The position numbers and the translations under genes were made by a program. This document shows, piece after piece, positions 16,169 through 23,762 of a stretch of 64,000 nucleotides of DNA. This DNA comes from JACCVG01 sp963790245 (GTDB lineage Bacteria > Actinomycetota > Thermoleophilia > Solirubrobacterales > Thermoleophilaceae): positions 124,001 to 188,000 of the forward strand of contig CAWBNP010000002.1 of assembly GCA_963790245.1 (NCBI GenBank), read 5' to 3'. How positions within the stretch are numbered: position 1 is the first letter of the stretch; every line of letters begins with the position of its first letter. Below the pieces are notes generated by a model, which did no database searches, was not told the DNA's origin, and saw only the letters and a program-made list of their open reading frames with translations.

Positions 16169-17383
16169 ATGATCGTCTGTGTCCTGATCCCCCGCTTCAG
16201 CCTTCTGGGAGCGCTCGGGGACGGTCGCCGACCGCTCGAGGAGCAGCTCGCGCTCGCGCCCGAGCCGGGCGGTGTGCAGCGGATCGGGGAGGTGTCGCCG
16301 GCCGCCGAGGCGGTCGGGGTCGTGGCCGGGATGGGTATCGGTGAGGCGCTCGCGCGCTGCCCCCAGCTGTCGCTGGTCCCGCCCGATCCGGAGGGGGTGC
16401 GGGCACTCTGGGGCGATCTGCTCGACGCACTGGAGCGGATCGGTGCCGAGGTTGAATCCGACCGTCCGGGGACGGCCTGGTTCGAGGCCGACGGTCTGCG
16501 CCGCATCCACGGTGGCCGGACCACGGATGTCCTGAAGGCGGCCCGTCGCGCCCTACGTGCCGAACGGTTCGGTTCCGCGCGGATCGGCGCCGCTCCGAGC
16601 CGCTTCGCCTCCTACGCGGTCGCACTGCGCAGCCGGCCTCGGCGGCCGATCGAACCGATGGGGGAGAAGGCGGTCGCGGCCTTCCTGTCCGGGTTGCCGG
16701 TCGGCCTGCTGCGCACCCGTCCCGAGCTCGCCGCCCTGCCCGATGCGCTTGAGCGGCTCGGAATCCGCACGCTCGGCGAGTACGCCGAGCTGCCGGCCGG
16801 TGCGGTCGCCGAGCGGTTCGGTCACCCCGGTCTGCTCGCGCTCGATCTCGCCCAAGGCCGCGATACGCCCTTGCAGCCGCGACGGCCGATCGAGCCGCTC
16901 CTGGAGCGGATCGACTTACCCGAGCCGAGCTCGGGGGTCCAGCTCGACCGGGCGCTCGGCCTGCTGATCGCGCGGCTGCTCGCGCGGCCTGAACGCCGCG
17001 GGCGGACGCTGCGCGCGCTGATCCTTACGGGCCGCTTCGTGGAGGGCGGGACCTGGCGCAGCTCGGCGACGCTACGGCGGGCCAGCGCAGAGTCCGAGCG
17101 GATCGAGCTCGCACTGCGTCCACGGCTGGCGGAGCTGCCGGCCCCGGTCGAATCGCTCGCGCTGGGGGCCGAGGGGTTTGGCCCGCCCGCGCACGAGCAG
17201 CCGCGCTTGATCGAGTCCGAGGACCCTATGGCCGCTCGCAGGGCGCGGCTGGCCGAGGCGGTCCACCAGGCCCGTAGCGCCGCGGGCGAGGACGCCGCGC
17301 TGCGGGTGCTCGAGGTCGACCCCGATTCGCGCGTGCCCGAGCGGCGCGCGGTGCTCGCTCCCTATCCGGTCGAGAGGACCTGA
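16169..17383 (+). CDS. imuB: ImuB-like Y-family polymerase homologue of the SOS mutasome
   Basis: 404 residues. I start at ATG 16169; an in-frame GTG at 16160 lies inside the LexA box. The Y-family layout is present: N-terminal palm (IVCVLIPRFSLLGALG), fingers, and the helix-hairpin-helix region LERLGIRTLGEYAELPAGAVAERFG, then a little-finger-like domain. The catalytic carboxylates are missing: the first Asp-containing motif reads IPRF and the usual Asp-Glu site reads FEADGLRRIHGG. This is the signature of ImuB, a non-catalytic adaptor that brings DnaE2 to the beta clamp during mutagenic repair. DnaE2 follows at 18045. No ImuA' (RecA-like partner) gene lies in the cassette. Confidence 0.87.
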   Translation: MIVCVLIPRFSLLGALGDGRRPLEEQLALAPEPGGVQRIGEVSPAAEAVGVVAGMGIGEALARCPQLSLVPPDPEGVRALWGDLLDALERIGAEVESDRPGTAWFEADGLRRIHGGRTTDVLKAARRALRAERFGSARIGAAPSRFASYAVALRSRPRRPIEPMGEKAVAAFLSGLPVGLLRTRPELAALPDALERLGIRTLGEYAELPAGAVAERFGHPGLLALDLAQGRDTPLQPRRPIEPLLERIDLPEPSSGVQLDRALGLLIARLLARPERRGRTLRALILTGRFVEGGTWRSSATLRRASAESERIELALRPRLAELPAPVESLALGAEGFGPPAHEQPRLIESEDPMAARRARLAEAVHQARSAAGEDAALRVLEVDPDSRVPERRAVLAPYPVERT

Positions 17384-17388
17384 CGACG

Positions 17389-17640
17389 ATGGCGGCCGCG
17401 AGGTTGCGGCGTCTTTCACGCCCGCGCCCCGCGCGCGTGGTGGTGGGCGAGCACGGCGAGCCGCGAGCGCTTGACGGCCGCGCGGTCGAGTCGGTCGCCG
17501 AGGACTGGGTCGTCGAGGACCGTTGGTGGACCGATCGCCCGCTCCGCCGCCGCTACTTCGAGCTCGTGCTGGTCGACGGCGCCAACGCGGTCATCTTCCA
17601 CGACCTGCTCGGGGGGAGATGGTTCAGCCAGGCGGCCTGA
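17389..17640 (+). CDS. DUF6504-family small protein of the mutasome cassette
   Basis: 83 residues, starting six bases after imuB and so in the same SOS transcript. The N-terminus is Arg-rich (RLRRLSRPRPARVVV), followed by a compact region with WVVEDRWWTDRPLRRRYFELVLVDG and HDLLGGRWFSQ. I recognise this as the small protein commonly found between imuB and dnaE2 in actinobacteria (DUF6504). Its function is not established; the constant association suggests a mutasome accessory. The Trp-Trp pair and basic N-terminus would suit DNA or clamp contact, which is inference. Confidence 0.72.
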   Translation: MAAARLRRLSRPRPARVVVGEHGEPRALDGRAVESVAEDWVVEDRWWTDRPLRRRYFELVLVDGANAVIFHDLLGGRWFSQAA

Positions 17641-17672
17641 GGTCCGATGGAAGGTTTTGGTGACCTGAGCCC

Positions 17673-17972
17673 CTAGAACTTCCATCGGCGGTTGCGGCGC
17701 CGGCGCCGCTTGCGGTCATGGCCGATGGCGTCGATCGCGCCCAGCGCTCCGATCGAGGCGATCGACCCCGCCGAGGCGATCGAGCCGATAGCTCCGATGC
17801 TGAGGATGCTGCCGATCGAGCCGATACAGCCGATCGAGCCGATTGATCCGATCGAGGCGATGCTGCCGACCGATCCGATCGACGCGATCGAGCCAATGGA
17901 GGCGATCGAGGCGATGCTTGCTACAGAGGCGATCGATGCGATCGATTCGTCGGCCTGAACTATCTCGTCCAT
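17673..17972 (-). CDS. Small Ser-Ile-Gly/Ala repeat protein with basic tail, divergent from dnaE2
   Basis: 99 residues. Between a short acidic head (MDEIVQADE) and a very basic tail (RKRRRRRNRRW), about 75 residues are a near-perfect three-residue repeat of the form S-I-A/G (for example SIGSIGCIGSIGSILSIG). The regular Ile spacing suggests a small beta-solenoid. A TACCGT element lies 7 bases before the ATG, the leaderless layout seen across this window, which supports this strand and start. The start is 46 bases from the edge of the LexA palindrome that controls dnaE2, so it may be SOS-regulated too. I have a general recollection of similar Ser-rich repeat proteins in actinobacteria; no function is known to me. 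The opposite strand is also open (17692-17958), but only as a mirror of the repeat. Confidence 0.55.
   Translation of the reverse strand: MDEIVQADESIASIASVASIASIASIGSIASIGSVGSIASIGSIGSIGCIGSIGSILSIGAIGSIASAGSIASIGALGAIDAIGHDRKRRRRRNRRWKF
17725..17955. repeat. GATCGA-rich short tandem repeat tract
   Basis: An imperfect repeat built on 9-base units around GATCGAG/CGATCG, coding the S-I-A/G solenoid on the minus strand. Units vary at the wobble base, which suggests the protein repeat is under selection and not just DNA slippage. Numerous GATC sites result. Confidence 0.7.
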
Positions 17973-17979
17973 GGGACGA

Positions 17980-17985
17980 ACGGTA
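17980..17985 (-). promoter_or_regulatory. -10 element TACCGT of the repeat protein gene (minus strand)
   Basis: TACCGT on the minus strand ends 7 bases before ATG 17972. It lies 34 bases from the LexA palindrome. Confidence 0.5.
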
Positions 17986-18018
17986 CCCAGCAATCCGTTG
18001 AACAGGCGGATCGCTCCA

Positions 18019-18050
18019 GGCCATATGCGAACATCTGTTCGTATATGGCC
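18019..18050 (+). promoter_or_regulatory. LexA (SOS) box within a 32-bp near-palindrome before dnaE2
   Basis: The core CGAACATCTGTTCG (18028-18041) matches the actinobacterial SOS box and ends three bases before the dnaE2 ATG. The symmetry extends well beyond the core: 18019-18033 and 18036-18050 are inverted copies with one mismatch, ending in GGCC on both sides and including the start codon. Confidence 0.9.
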
Positions 18051-21000
18051 TACGTCGAGCTCCACTGCCATTCGGCCTACTCGTTCCTGGACGGAGCGTC
18101 GCATCCGGATGAGCTCGCCGCCGCAGCCGCCGAGCAGGGCCACGGCGTCCTTGCGCTGACCGACCACGACGGGCTCCACGGCGCGATGGAGTTCGCCCAG
18201 GCGGCGGGGCCGCTCGGCGTTCGGCCGATCGCCGGCGCCGAGCTGACCCTCGAGGACGGCCACCACCTGACGCTGCTGTGCGCCGATCAGAGCGGCTGGC
18301 GCAACCTCTGCCGATTGATCACGTGTGCGCACTCCCAAACTCGCGGGCCCGAGAATCCGCGACCGGCCTGTCCCACGCCGACACCGCCCGAGGCATCTGG
18401 CGGGATGTCGCAGACCCGCTCACGGCCATTGACCCAAGCGCCACAAACGACACTCGCCGACCTCGAGTCCCACGCCGAGGGCCTCATCTGCCTCTCCGGT
18501 TGCGCCCACGACGGGGCGCTCGCCGCGCGCATCGAGCGCCGCGAGCACTCCCCGGCCGCCCGGATCGGCGAACGGCTCGTGCACACCTTCGGCCCCGATC
18601 GCTTCCGGGTCGAGATCCAGCGGCCGTTCTCACGCAACGACCGGCGGCGCAACCGGCTGCTGGCCGAGCTCGCCGAGCGGCTCGGGGTCCCGGTCGTGGC
18701 GACCGGCAACGTCCACGTCCACGATCGCTCACGCTCGGCGCTCCAGGACGCCATGGTCGCGGTCCGGCTCGGCGCGACGCTCGATGAGTCAGAGCCCGGC
18801 CGCCGTGGCAACCGCTCCCATGTGCTCGCACCGCCGGAGAAGATGGCCGAGCGGTTTTGCGACCACCCCGATGCGGTCGAGGAATCGGCCAGGATCGCCG
18901 AGCGGATCGAGTTCGACCTGACACGTGATCTCGGCTACACCTATCCGGGCGCCGAGGATCCGGGTGCCGGGCGCCGGCTGGCCGAGATCTGTGACTCGAA
19001 GCTGGTCGAGCGCTACGGCGCCCGCCGCGATGCGCGTGAGCGGCTCGATGAGGAGCTGCGGCTGATCGCTTCACTCGGCCTCGAGGGATTCTTTGTGCTC
19101 CACCGCGACATTCTCGAGCTCGCGCGCGAGGTCGCGCTCGAGGTGCGCGGGGCCGACGCGGCCCGCAACGTACTGCCGCCCGGCCGCGGCCGGGGCTCGA
19201 GCGTCTCCTCGATCGTCTGCTACCTGACCGGCCTATCGCACGTCGATCCGATCGAGAACCGGTTGTTCCTCGGGCGGTTTCTCAGCGAGGGGTTGACGAG
19301 CCTGCCGGATATCGACCTCGACTTCCCGCGTGACATCCGCGAGCGGCTGATCCCGCGCGTGCACGAGCGCTACGGCCAGGAGCGCTCGGCGCTGGTCGCG
19401 ACCTTCCCGACCTATCGCGTGCGCGGGGCGATCCGTGACTTCGGCAAGGTGCTCGGCCTGCCGGTCGGCGAGATCGAGCGCGCCGCGCGATCGGCCGATC
19501 CATGGCAGGCCGATCGCAGTTCCAGCGACATCACCGAGGCGGTCGGCTCTGAGCGCGCGAGCTCGACTCGCTGGCGGGCGCTCGCCTGGCTCGTGCGCGC
19601 ATCCCAGGGATTGCCCCGCCACGTCGGCCAGCACCCCGGCGGGATGGTCGTCTCGACGCGTCCCCTGATCGACATCTGCCCGATCCAGCCGGCCGCGATG
19701 GAGGGTCGCCAGATCGTCCAGTGGGACAAGGACTCCTGCTCGGATGCCGGCTTCCTCAAGATCGACCTGCTCGGGCTCGGGATGCTCTCGGCCGTCGAGG
19801 ACTGCGTCACCCGCGTCGCCGGCGCGCGCGGTGAGCAGATCGACCTTTCGCGGATCCCGCTCGACGACCCCGAGGTCTATGACTGCATCCAGCGCGCCGA
19901 CACGATGGGCGTCTTTCAGATCGAGAGCCGCGCGCAGATGCAGAGCATCGTGCGCACTCGACCGGAGACCCTCGACGATCTGACCGTCCAGGTGGCGCTG
20001 ATCCGGCCGGGCCCGATCCAGGGCGGCGCCGTCCACCCCTACATCGAGCGGCGCAAGCGGTTGCGCGCCGATCCGGCGTATGAGATTCCCTACGAGCACC
20101 CCTCGCTCGAGCCGATCCTGGCCGAGACGCTCGGGGCGATCGTCTTCCAGGACCAGGTGCTCGAGGTCGCGATCGCCCTGGCGGGCTTCTCTGCCGCCGA
20201 GGCCGAGGGGCTGCGCCGCGCGATGAGCCGCCGCCGCTCGGAGGCGGCGATGCGCTCCTACGAGGTCAAGTTCGTCGAGGGGGCGATCCGCAACGGCGCC
20301 TCGCGCGAGGTCGCCGAGCAGGTCTACGCGAAGGTCGTTGCGTTCTCGGGCTTCGGATTCCCCAAGGCCCACTCGGCCGCCTTCGGCCTGCTCGCCTACC
20401 AGTCGACCTGGCTGCGCGTCCACTACGGCCCGGAGTTCCTCTGCGCGCTGCTCAACGAGCAGCCGATGGGCTTCTACCCGCCCGACGCGCTCGTCCACGA
20501 GGCGCAGCGCCGCTGCATCGAGGTGCTCGGGCCGTGCGTGCTGCGCAGCGGCGTGAACTGCGGTGTCGAGCGCACCGAGGAGGGAGAGCTGGCGGTGCGG
20601 ATCGGCCTCGGCCACGTCAACGGGGTCAAGGAGGAGGACGTGCGCGGGATCTTCGCCGAGCGCGAGCGGGGCGGACCGTTCGGATCGGTCGCCGACCTGG
20701 CCGCGCGCTGCGGTGCGCGACGCGACTCGCTCGAGCGGCTGGCCTGGGCAGGCGCCTGCGACGCGCTCGTCCAGCACGGCCGTCGCGAGGCGCTCTGGCT
20801 GCTCGGCGCGGCGAGCGGCGCGAGAATCGTCCCGGCGGGGACGCAGCTCTCACTCGGTTTCGACCCAGCAGCAGCGCCCGCGCTGCGCGAGCTCGGCGCC
20901 TGGGAGCGGATGCTCGCCGACTACGGCTCGACCAACGTCACGCTGGCCGAGCACCCGCTCGCGCTGATGCGCCCGGAGCTGCCGGAGGAGCTCGTCACGA

Positions 21001-21398
21001 GCGCCGACCTGGCGCGCCTTGCGGATGGCTCGCGGATCCGGGTCGCGGGACTCGTCGTCGCCCGCCAGCGGCCCCAGACCGCGAACGGGATCACGTTCAT
21101 GCTGCTCGAGGACGAGCACGGGATGATCAACCTGATCGTTCCGGTGAAGGTCTATGAGCGCAACCGCATGACCGTGCGCTCGGAGGTGCTGCTGAGCGCG
21201 GAGGGCAGGCTCGAGCGCCGCGAGGGGGTGACCAACGTGCTCGTGTCCGAGGTCGTGAAGCTCGAGCGCCCCGACCTGCCGCGTGCCGAGGTCCGCAAGA
21301 TCGAGCCGCGCGTGGCCTGGAGCACGGAAGAGGACGGCGCTTCCGCCGGGGAGCTGCGGGCGGTATTGCCGCGGCCGCAGAGCTTCGGCGGGCGGTAA
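18045..21398 (+). CDS. dnaE2: Error-prone DNA polymerase III alpha subunit DnaE2
   Basis: 1117 residues, one clean frame. The N-terminal PHP domain begins VELHCHSAYSFLDGASHP with LALTDHDGLHGAMEF. The polymerase core has the catalytic Asp pair in LPDIDLDFPRDIRERL (residues about 420-434) and the later DnaE blocks DKDSCSDAGFLKIDLLGLGMLS and KAHSAAFGLLAYQSTWL. The C-terminal half has an OB fold (RIRVAGLVVARQRPQTANGI). An extra loop of about 40 Pro/Arg-rich residues lies at about 95-140. A QLSLGF stretch near residue 935 resembles a clamp-binding motif. The LexA box and ImuB neighbour identify it as the SOS-induced mutagenic DnaE2, not the replicative DnaE1. Confidence 0.94.
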   Translation: MAYVELHCHSAYSFLDGASHPDELAAAAAEQGHGVLALTDHDGLHGAMEFAQAAGPLGVRPIAGAELTLEDGHHLTLLCADQSGWRNLCRLITCAHSQTRGPENPRPACPTPTPPEASGGMSQTRSRPLTQAPQTTLADLESHAEGLICLSGCAHDGALAARIERREHSPAARIGERLVHTFGPDRFRVEIQRPFSRNDRRRNRLLAELAERLGVPVVATGNVHVHDRSRSALQDAMVAVRLGATLDESEPGRRGNRSHVLAPPEKMAERFCDHPDAVEESARIAERIEFDLTRDLGYTYPGAEDPGAGRRLAEICDSKLVERYGARRDARERLDEELRLIASLGLEGFFVLHRDILELAREVALEVRGADAARNVLPPGRGRGSSVSSIVCYLTGLSHVDPIENRLFLGRFLSEGLTSLPDIDLDFPRDIRERLIPRVHERYGQERSALVATFPTYRVRGAIRDFGKVLGLPVGEIERAARSADPWQADRSSSDITEAVGSERASSTRWRALAWLVRASQGLPRHVGQHPGGMVVSTRPLIDICPIQPAAMEGRQIVQWDKDSCSDAGFLKIDLLGLGMLSAVEDCVTRVAGARGEQIDLSRIPLDDPEVYDCIQRADTMGVFQIESRAQMQSIVRTRPETLDDLTVQVALIRPGPIQGGAVHPYIERRKRLRADPAYEIPYEHPSLEPILAETLGAIVFQDQVLEVAIALAGFSAAEAEGLRRAMSRRRSEAAMRSYEVKFVEGAIRNGASREVAEQVYAKVVAFSGFGFPKAHSAAFGLLAYQSTWLRVHYGPEFLCALLNEQPMGFYPPDALVHEAQRRCIEVLGPCVLRSGVNCGVERTEEGELAVRIGLGHVNGVKEEDVRGIFAERERGGPFGSVADLAARCGARRDSLERLAWAGACDALVQHGRREALWLLGAASGARIVPAGTQLSLGFDPAAAPALRELGAWERMLADYGSTNVTLAEHPLALMRPELPEELVTSADLARLADGSRIRVAGLVVARQRPQTANGITFMLLEDEHGMINLIVPVKVYERNRMTVRSEVLLSAEGRLERREGVTNVLVSEVVKLERPDLPRAEVRKIEPRVAWSTEEDGASAGELRAVLPRPQSFGGR

Positions 21399-21412
21399 CG
21401 GCTGTTATAGTC

Positions 21413-21424
21413 AACCATATGGTT
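21413..21424 (+). promoter_or_regulatory. Palindromic operator over the arsR start
   Basis: AACCATATGGTT is a perfect 12-bp palindrome that includes the ATG of the regulator. Weaker symmetry extends to about 24 bp (ATAGTC...CAGTAT). This is the expected site for autorepression by the ArsR protein encoded here. Confidence 0.65.
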
Positions 21425-21757
21425 CAGTATCAACCGGGATTGGACGACACCTTCTCGGCGCTGTCAGATCCGACGCGACGAGCCGTGCTCGAGCGCCTCG
21501 GGAACGGCAGCGCGACGATCAGCGAGCTCGCCCGGGCGGCCGGCATGTCGCTGACCGGGCTCAAGAAGCACGTGGGAATCCTCGAGGACGCTGGGCTCGT
21601 GACCACCGAGAAGCGCGGCCGGACCCGGTACTGCCGGCTCGGCCCGAAGCGACTCGACGACCTCGGCCACTGGCTCGAGACGTACCGCAGCAACTGGGCG
21701 GACCGCCTCGACCGGCTGGAGGAGGTCATCGAGCGCAAGAAAGGACAGCAGCAATGA
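21419..21757 (+). CDS. ArsR-family winged-helix repressor
   Basis: 112 residues. A DNA-binding winged helix spans residues about 10-90: TFSALSDPTRRAVLERLGNG, the recognition helix SELARAAGMSLTGLKKHVGIL and the wing GLVTTEKRGRTRYCRL. No ArsR metal-binding CxC is present. This type, paired with an AHSA1/SRPBCC gene, is common in actinobacteria and is not a metal sensor. The gene overlaps the next by four bases, and its start codon lies in a palindrome likely to be its own operator. The inducer is unknown. Confidence 0.85.
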   Translation: MVQYQPGLDDTFSALSDPTRRAVLERLGNGSATISELARAAGMSLTGLKKHVGILEDAGLVTTEKRGRTRYCRLGPKRLDDLGHWLETYRSNWADRLDRLEEVIERKKGQQQ

Positions 21758-22242
21758 GCAAGTACGAGACAACGATCGAGCGGCTGAGCGCGACCGAGGT
21801 CCGCATCGAGCGGCTCTTCGACGCACCCCGCGAACTGGTCTGGGAGGCGTATACCGACCCCGAGTGCATGGCTCAGTGGCTCGGCCCGCGATCGGTGGAG
21901 ATAATCGTCGACGAGGTCGACATGCGCCCGGGCGGTAGCTATCGATATCGGGCTCTCAGGGAGGGTCAGGAGTGGAAGTTCTTCGGGGAGTTCCGCGAGG
22001 TCGAGCCGCCGGGCCTGCTGGTCTCGACGTTCGCGTTCGAGGGGATGGACGGCTCGCCGTCGGTCGATCGGCTGGAGCTCGAGGATCTAGACGACGGCCG
22101 CACCAGGTTGGTGGCGACTTCGATCCTCGAGAACGAGGAGCAGTGCGAGGCGATGCTCCAGTCCGGCATGGAGGTTGGCGTCAAGGAGGGCTACGAGAAG
22201 CTCGACGAACTGCTCGAGCGATTGGTGGCGGTGCGCGCGTGA
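21754..22242 (+). CDS. AHSA1/SRPBCC-domain protein
   Basis: 162 residues from ATG 21754, overlapping the ArsR stop. The START-like fold is recognised from IERLFDAPRELVWEAYTDPE, MAQWLGPRSVEIIVDEVDMRPGG split around residue 45, and the long C-terminal helix GVKEGYEKLDELLERL. The helix-grip fold makes a hydrophobic ligand pocket. Paired ArsR/SRPBCC genes are widespread; the ligand is generally unknown. It probably binds a small hydrophobic compound and is derepressed together with its regulator. Confidence 0.8.
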   Translation: MSKYETTIERLSATEVRIERLFDAPRELVWEAYTDPECMAQWLGPRSVEIIVDEVDMRPGGSYRYRALREGQEWKFFGEFREVEPPGLLVSTFAFEGMDGSPSVDRLELEDLDDGRTRLVATSILENEEQCEAMLQSGMEVGVKEGYEKLDELLERLVAVRA

Positions 22243-22256
22243 GCTGCCGCGACGCA

Positions 22257-22291
22257 GGCGGGGTCGTCGGTCCATAGCCGCCGACCCCGCC
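22257..22291. terminator. Bidirectional terminator between convergent genes
   Basis: A 14-bp stem (22257-22270 with 22278-22291, one mismatch) and a 7-base loop lie between the SRPBCC gene and the convergent VOC gene. It can serve both strands. Confidence 0.75.
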
Positions 22292-22298
22292 GCCTCTC

Positions 22299-22766
22299 TT
22301 ACGACTCCTCAGCCATCATCTCCGCGGCGCGCTTCTCCATCTCCTCCGGTGGGACGTCCTCGACGTGGGTCGCGACGTGCCAGCGATGGCCGAACGGGTC
22401 CTCGAAGGTGCCCATGCGGTCGCCGTAGAACTGGTCGGTCAACGGTCGCTCCTGCTTGGCGCCGGCGTCGATCGCCCGTTGGAAGACATCGTCGACATCC
22501 TCGACATAGACCATCAGCGTGATCGGGCTGCCCCCGAAGTGGCCCGGCGCGTGGGCGTTGTAGTCGGGGGACTGGTCGGCGATCATGATCACCGAGTCGC
22601 CGAGCCGCATCTCGGCGTGGCCGATCTTGCCGTCAGGTGCCTCCATCCGCGGTCCGGGCTCGGTCACACCCAGGACCGACTTGTAGAAGTCGATCGCCTC
22701 GGCGGCTCCGTCGACGACCAGGTAGGGGCTGACGCGCGGGTACTCGTCTGGAATCGGGCTGACCAT
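22299..22766 (-). CDS. VOC-superfamily (PhnB/glyoxalase-like) protein
   Basis: 155 residues with an AAGGAG ribosome binding site. It has the paired beta-alpha-beta-beta-beta modules of the vicinal oxygen chelate fold: SPYLVVDGAAEAIDFYKSVLG at the start, and ITLMVYVEDVDDVFQRAIDAGA with FYGDRMGTFEDPFGHRWHVATH in the second half. The sequence resembles the PhnB-like group, in which metal ligands and activity vary. A conserved Glu/His set may be present (HAEMRLGD, GHRWHVA). The substrate is unknown. Confidence 0.8.
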   Translation of the reverse strand: MVSPIPDEYPRVSPYLVVDGAAEAIDFYKSVLGVTEPGPRMEAPDGKIGHAEMRLGDSVIMIADQSPDYNAHAPGHFGGSPITLMVYVEDVDDVFQRAIDAGAKQERPLTDQFYGDRMGTFEDPFGHRWHVATHVEDVPPEEMEKRAAEMMAEES

Positions 22767-22820
22767 CTTTCACTCCTTGAGCTCGTGGTGCGGTCGTTCG
22801 GAACGGTCTACCACGCTCGC

Positions 22821-22826
22821 TACCGT
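22821..22826 (+). promoter_or_regulatory. -10 element TACCGT before the DUF72 gene
   Basis: TACCGT ends 6 bases before GTG 22833, which selects that start over the longer open frame beginning at 22365. Confidence 0.5.
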
Positions 22827-22832
22827 CTCGGA

Positions 22833-23753
22833 GTGGCCGCAAGGATCCTCGTCGGCACATCGTCCTGGGCCGATCCGGGCTTCGTCAAGCGCTGGTACCC
22901 CGGCAAGCTCCCCGCCAAGGATCGCCTTCCCTGGTACGCCGAGCGGTTCGCGGCCGTCGAAGTCAACTCGACCCAGTACGCGATTCCGGAGCGCAGCACG
23001 GTCGCCCGCTGGGCGGAGATCACCCCGGAGCACTTCACCTTCGACATCAAGCTCCACCGGCTGCTCTCGCGCCACGCGGCCAAGCTCGCCGAGCTCCCGC
23101 CGGAGATGCGCGATGGGCTCGAGGTCAGTTCACGCGGCCGGGTGAAGCTGACCGACGACGTCGAGGCCGAGGCGATCGACCGGACCAAGCAGGCGCTCGC
23201 GCCGCTGGCGCAGACGGGCAAGCTCGGTGCGCTGCTGCTCCAGCTCACGCCGAGCTTCGGCCCCGACCGGCATTCGCTCGACGAACTCGCACCGATCGCC
23301 GAGCGGTTCCGGCCGTGGCGGCTCGCGGTCGAGTTCCGCAATCGGGGGTGGGTCGAGCAGGATCAGGCCGAGCAGACCCTCGGCTTCCTCGCCGACAACG
23401 ACATCGCGTTCGTCGCCGTCGACGCTCCGAAGGAGGTCCACGTGCCGATCATGCCCGATATCGACGCGGTCACCTCGAGCTCGCTCGCCTACATCCGGAT
23501 GCACGGCCGCAACGCCGACGGCTACATGCGGGGCAAGAGCGTCGCCGAGCGGTTCGGCTGGGTCTACTCCGACGGCGAGCTCGAGGAGATCGCGGCGCGC
23601 GTGCAGCGGCTGGGGGAGGAGGCCGAGACCGTCCACGTGATGTTCAACAACAACCGCGACGACGACGCGCCGGTCGCGGCGCGGCGGTTCAGGGCGCTGC
23701 TCGGCCAGGACCCGGGACCGGACGCCGAGCAAGGCCAGCAGAGGCTGCTGTGA
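22833..23753 (+). CDS. DUF72-family (YecE-like) protein
   Basis: 306 residues from GTG 22833. The DUF72 TIM-barrel pattern is clear: ILVGTSSWADPGFVKRWYPG at the N-terminus, YAERFAAVEVNSTQYAIPE, FTFDIKLHRLLSRH, LAVEFRNRGWV and the C-terminal HVMFNNNRDDDAPVAARRF. The fold resembles xylose-isomerase-like barrels, but no reaction has been established for the family. The open frame extends about 460 bases upstream over the VOC gene on the other strand; the promoter position and family length argue for the short form. Confidence 0.85.
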   Translation: MAARILVGTSSWADPGFVKRWYPGKLPAKDRLPWYAERFAAVEVNSTQYAIPERSTVARWAEITPEHFTFDIKLHRLLSRHAAKLAELPPEMRDGLEVSSRGRVKLTDDVEAEAIDRTKQALAPLAQTGKLGALLLQLTPSFGPDRHSLDELAPIAERFRPWRLAVEFRNRGWVEQDQAEQTLGFLADNDIAFVAVDAPKEVHVPIMPDIDAVTSSSLAYIRMHGRNADGYMRGKSVAERFGWVYSDGELEEIAARVQRLGEEAETVHVMFNNNRDDDAPVAARRFRALLGQDPGPDAEQGQQRLL

Positions 23754-23762
23754 CGAGCTCGC

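Noticed and set aside
17725..17955. CRISPR-like or plasmid iteron array
   Set aside because: The repeats are short, contiguous, in a coding frame and without spacers; no cas or replication gene is near.
17692..17958. Plus-strand open frame of Ile/Pro/Glu/Ala repeats in the mutasome gap
   Set aside because: It is the reverse complement of the S-I-A/G repeat. The minus strand has the leaderless -10 element and a head and tail of non-repeat sequence; the plus strand has no start signal.
19233..20777. 514-codon open frame antisense to dnaE2
   Set aside because: Typical of GC-rich shadow frames; it has no promoter, no recognisable domains and lies entirely over conserved polymerase sequence.
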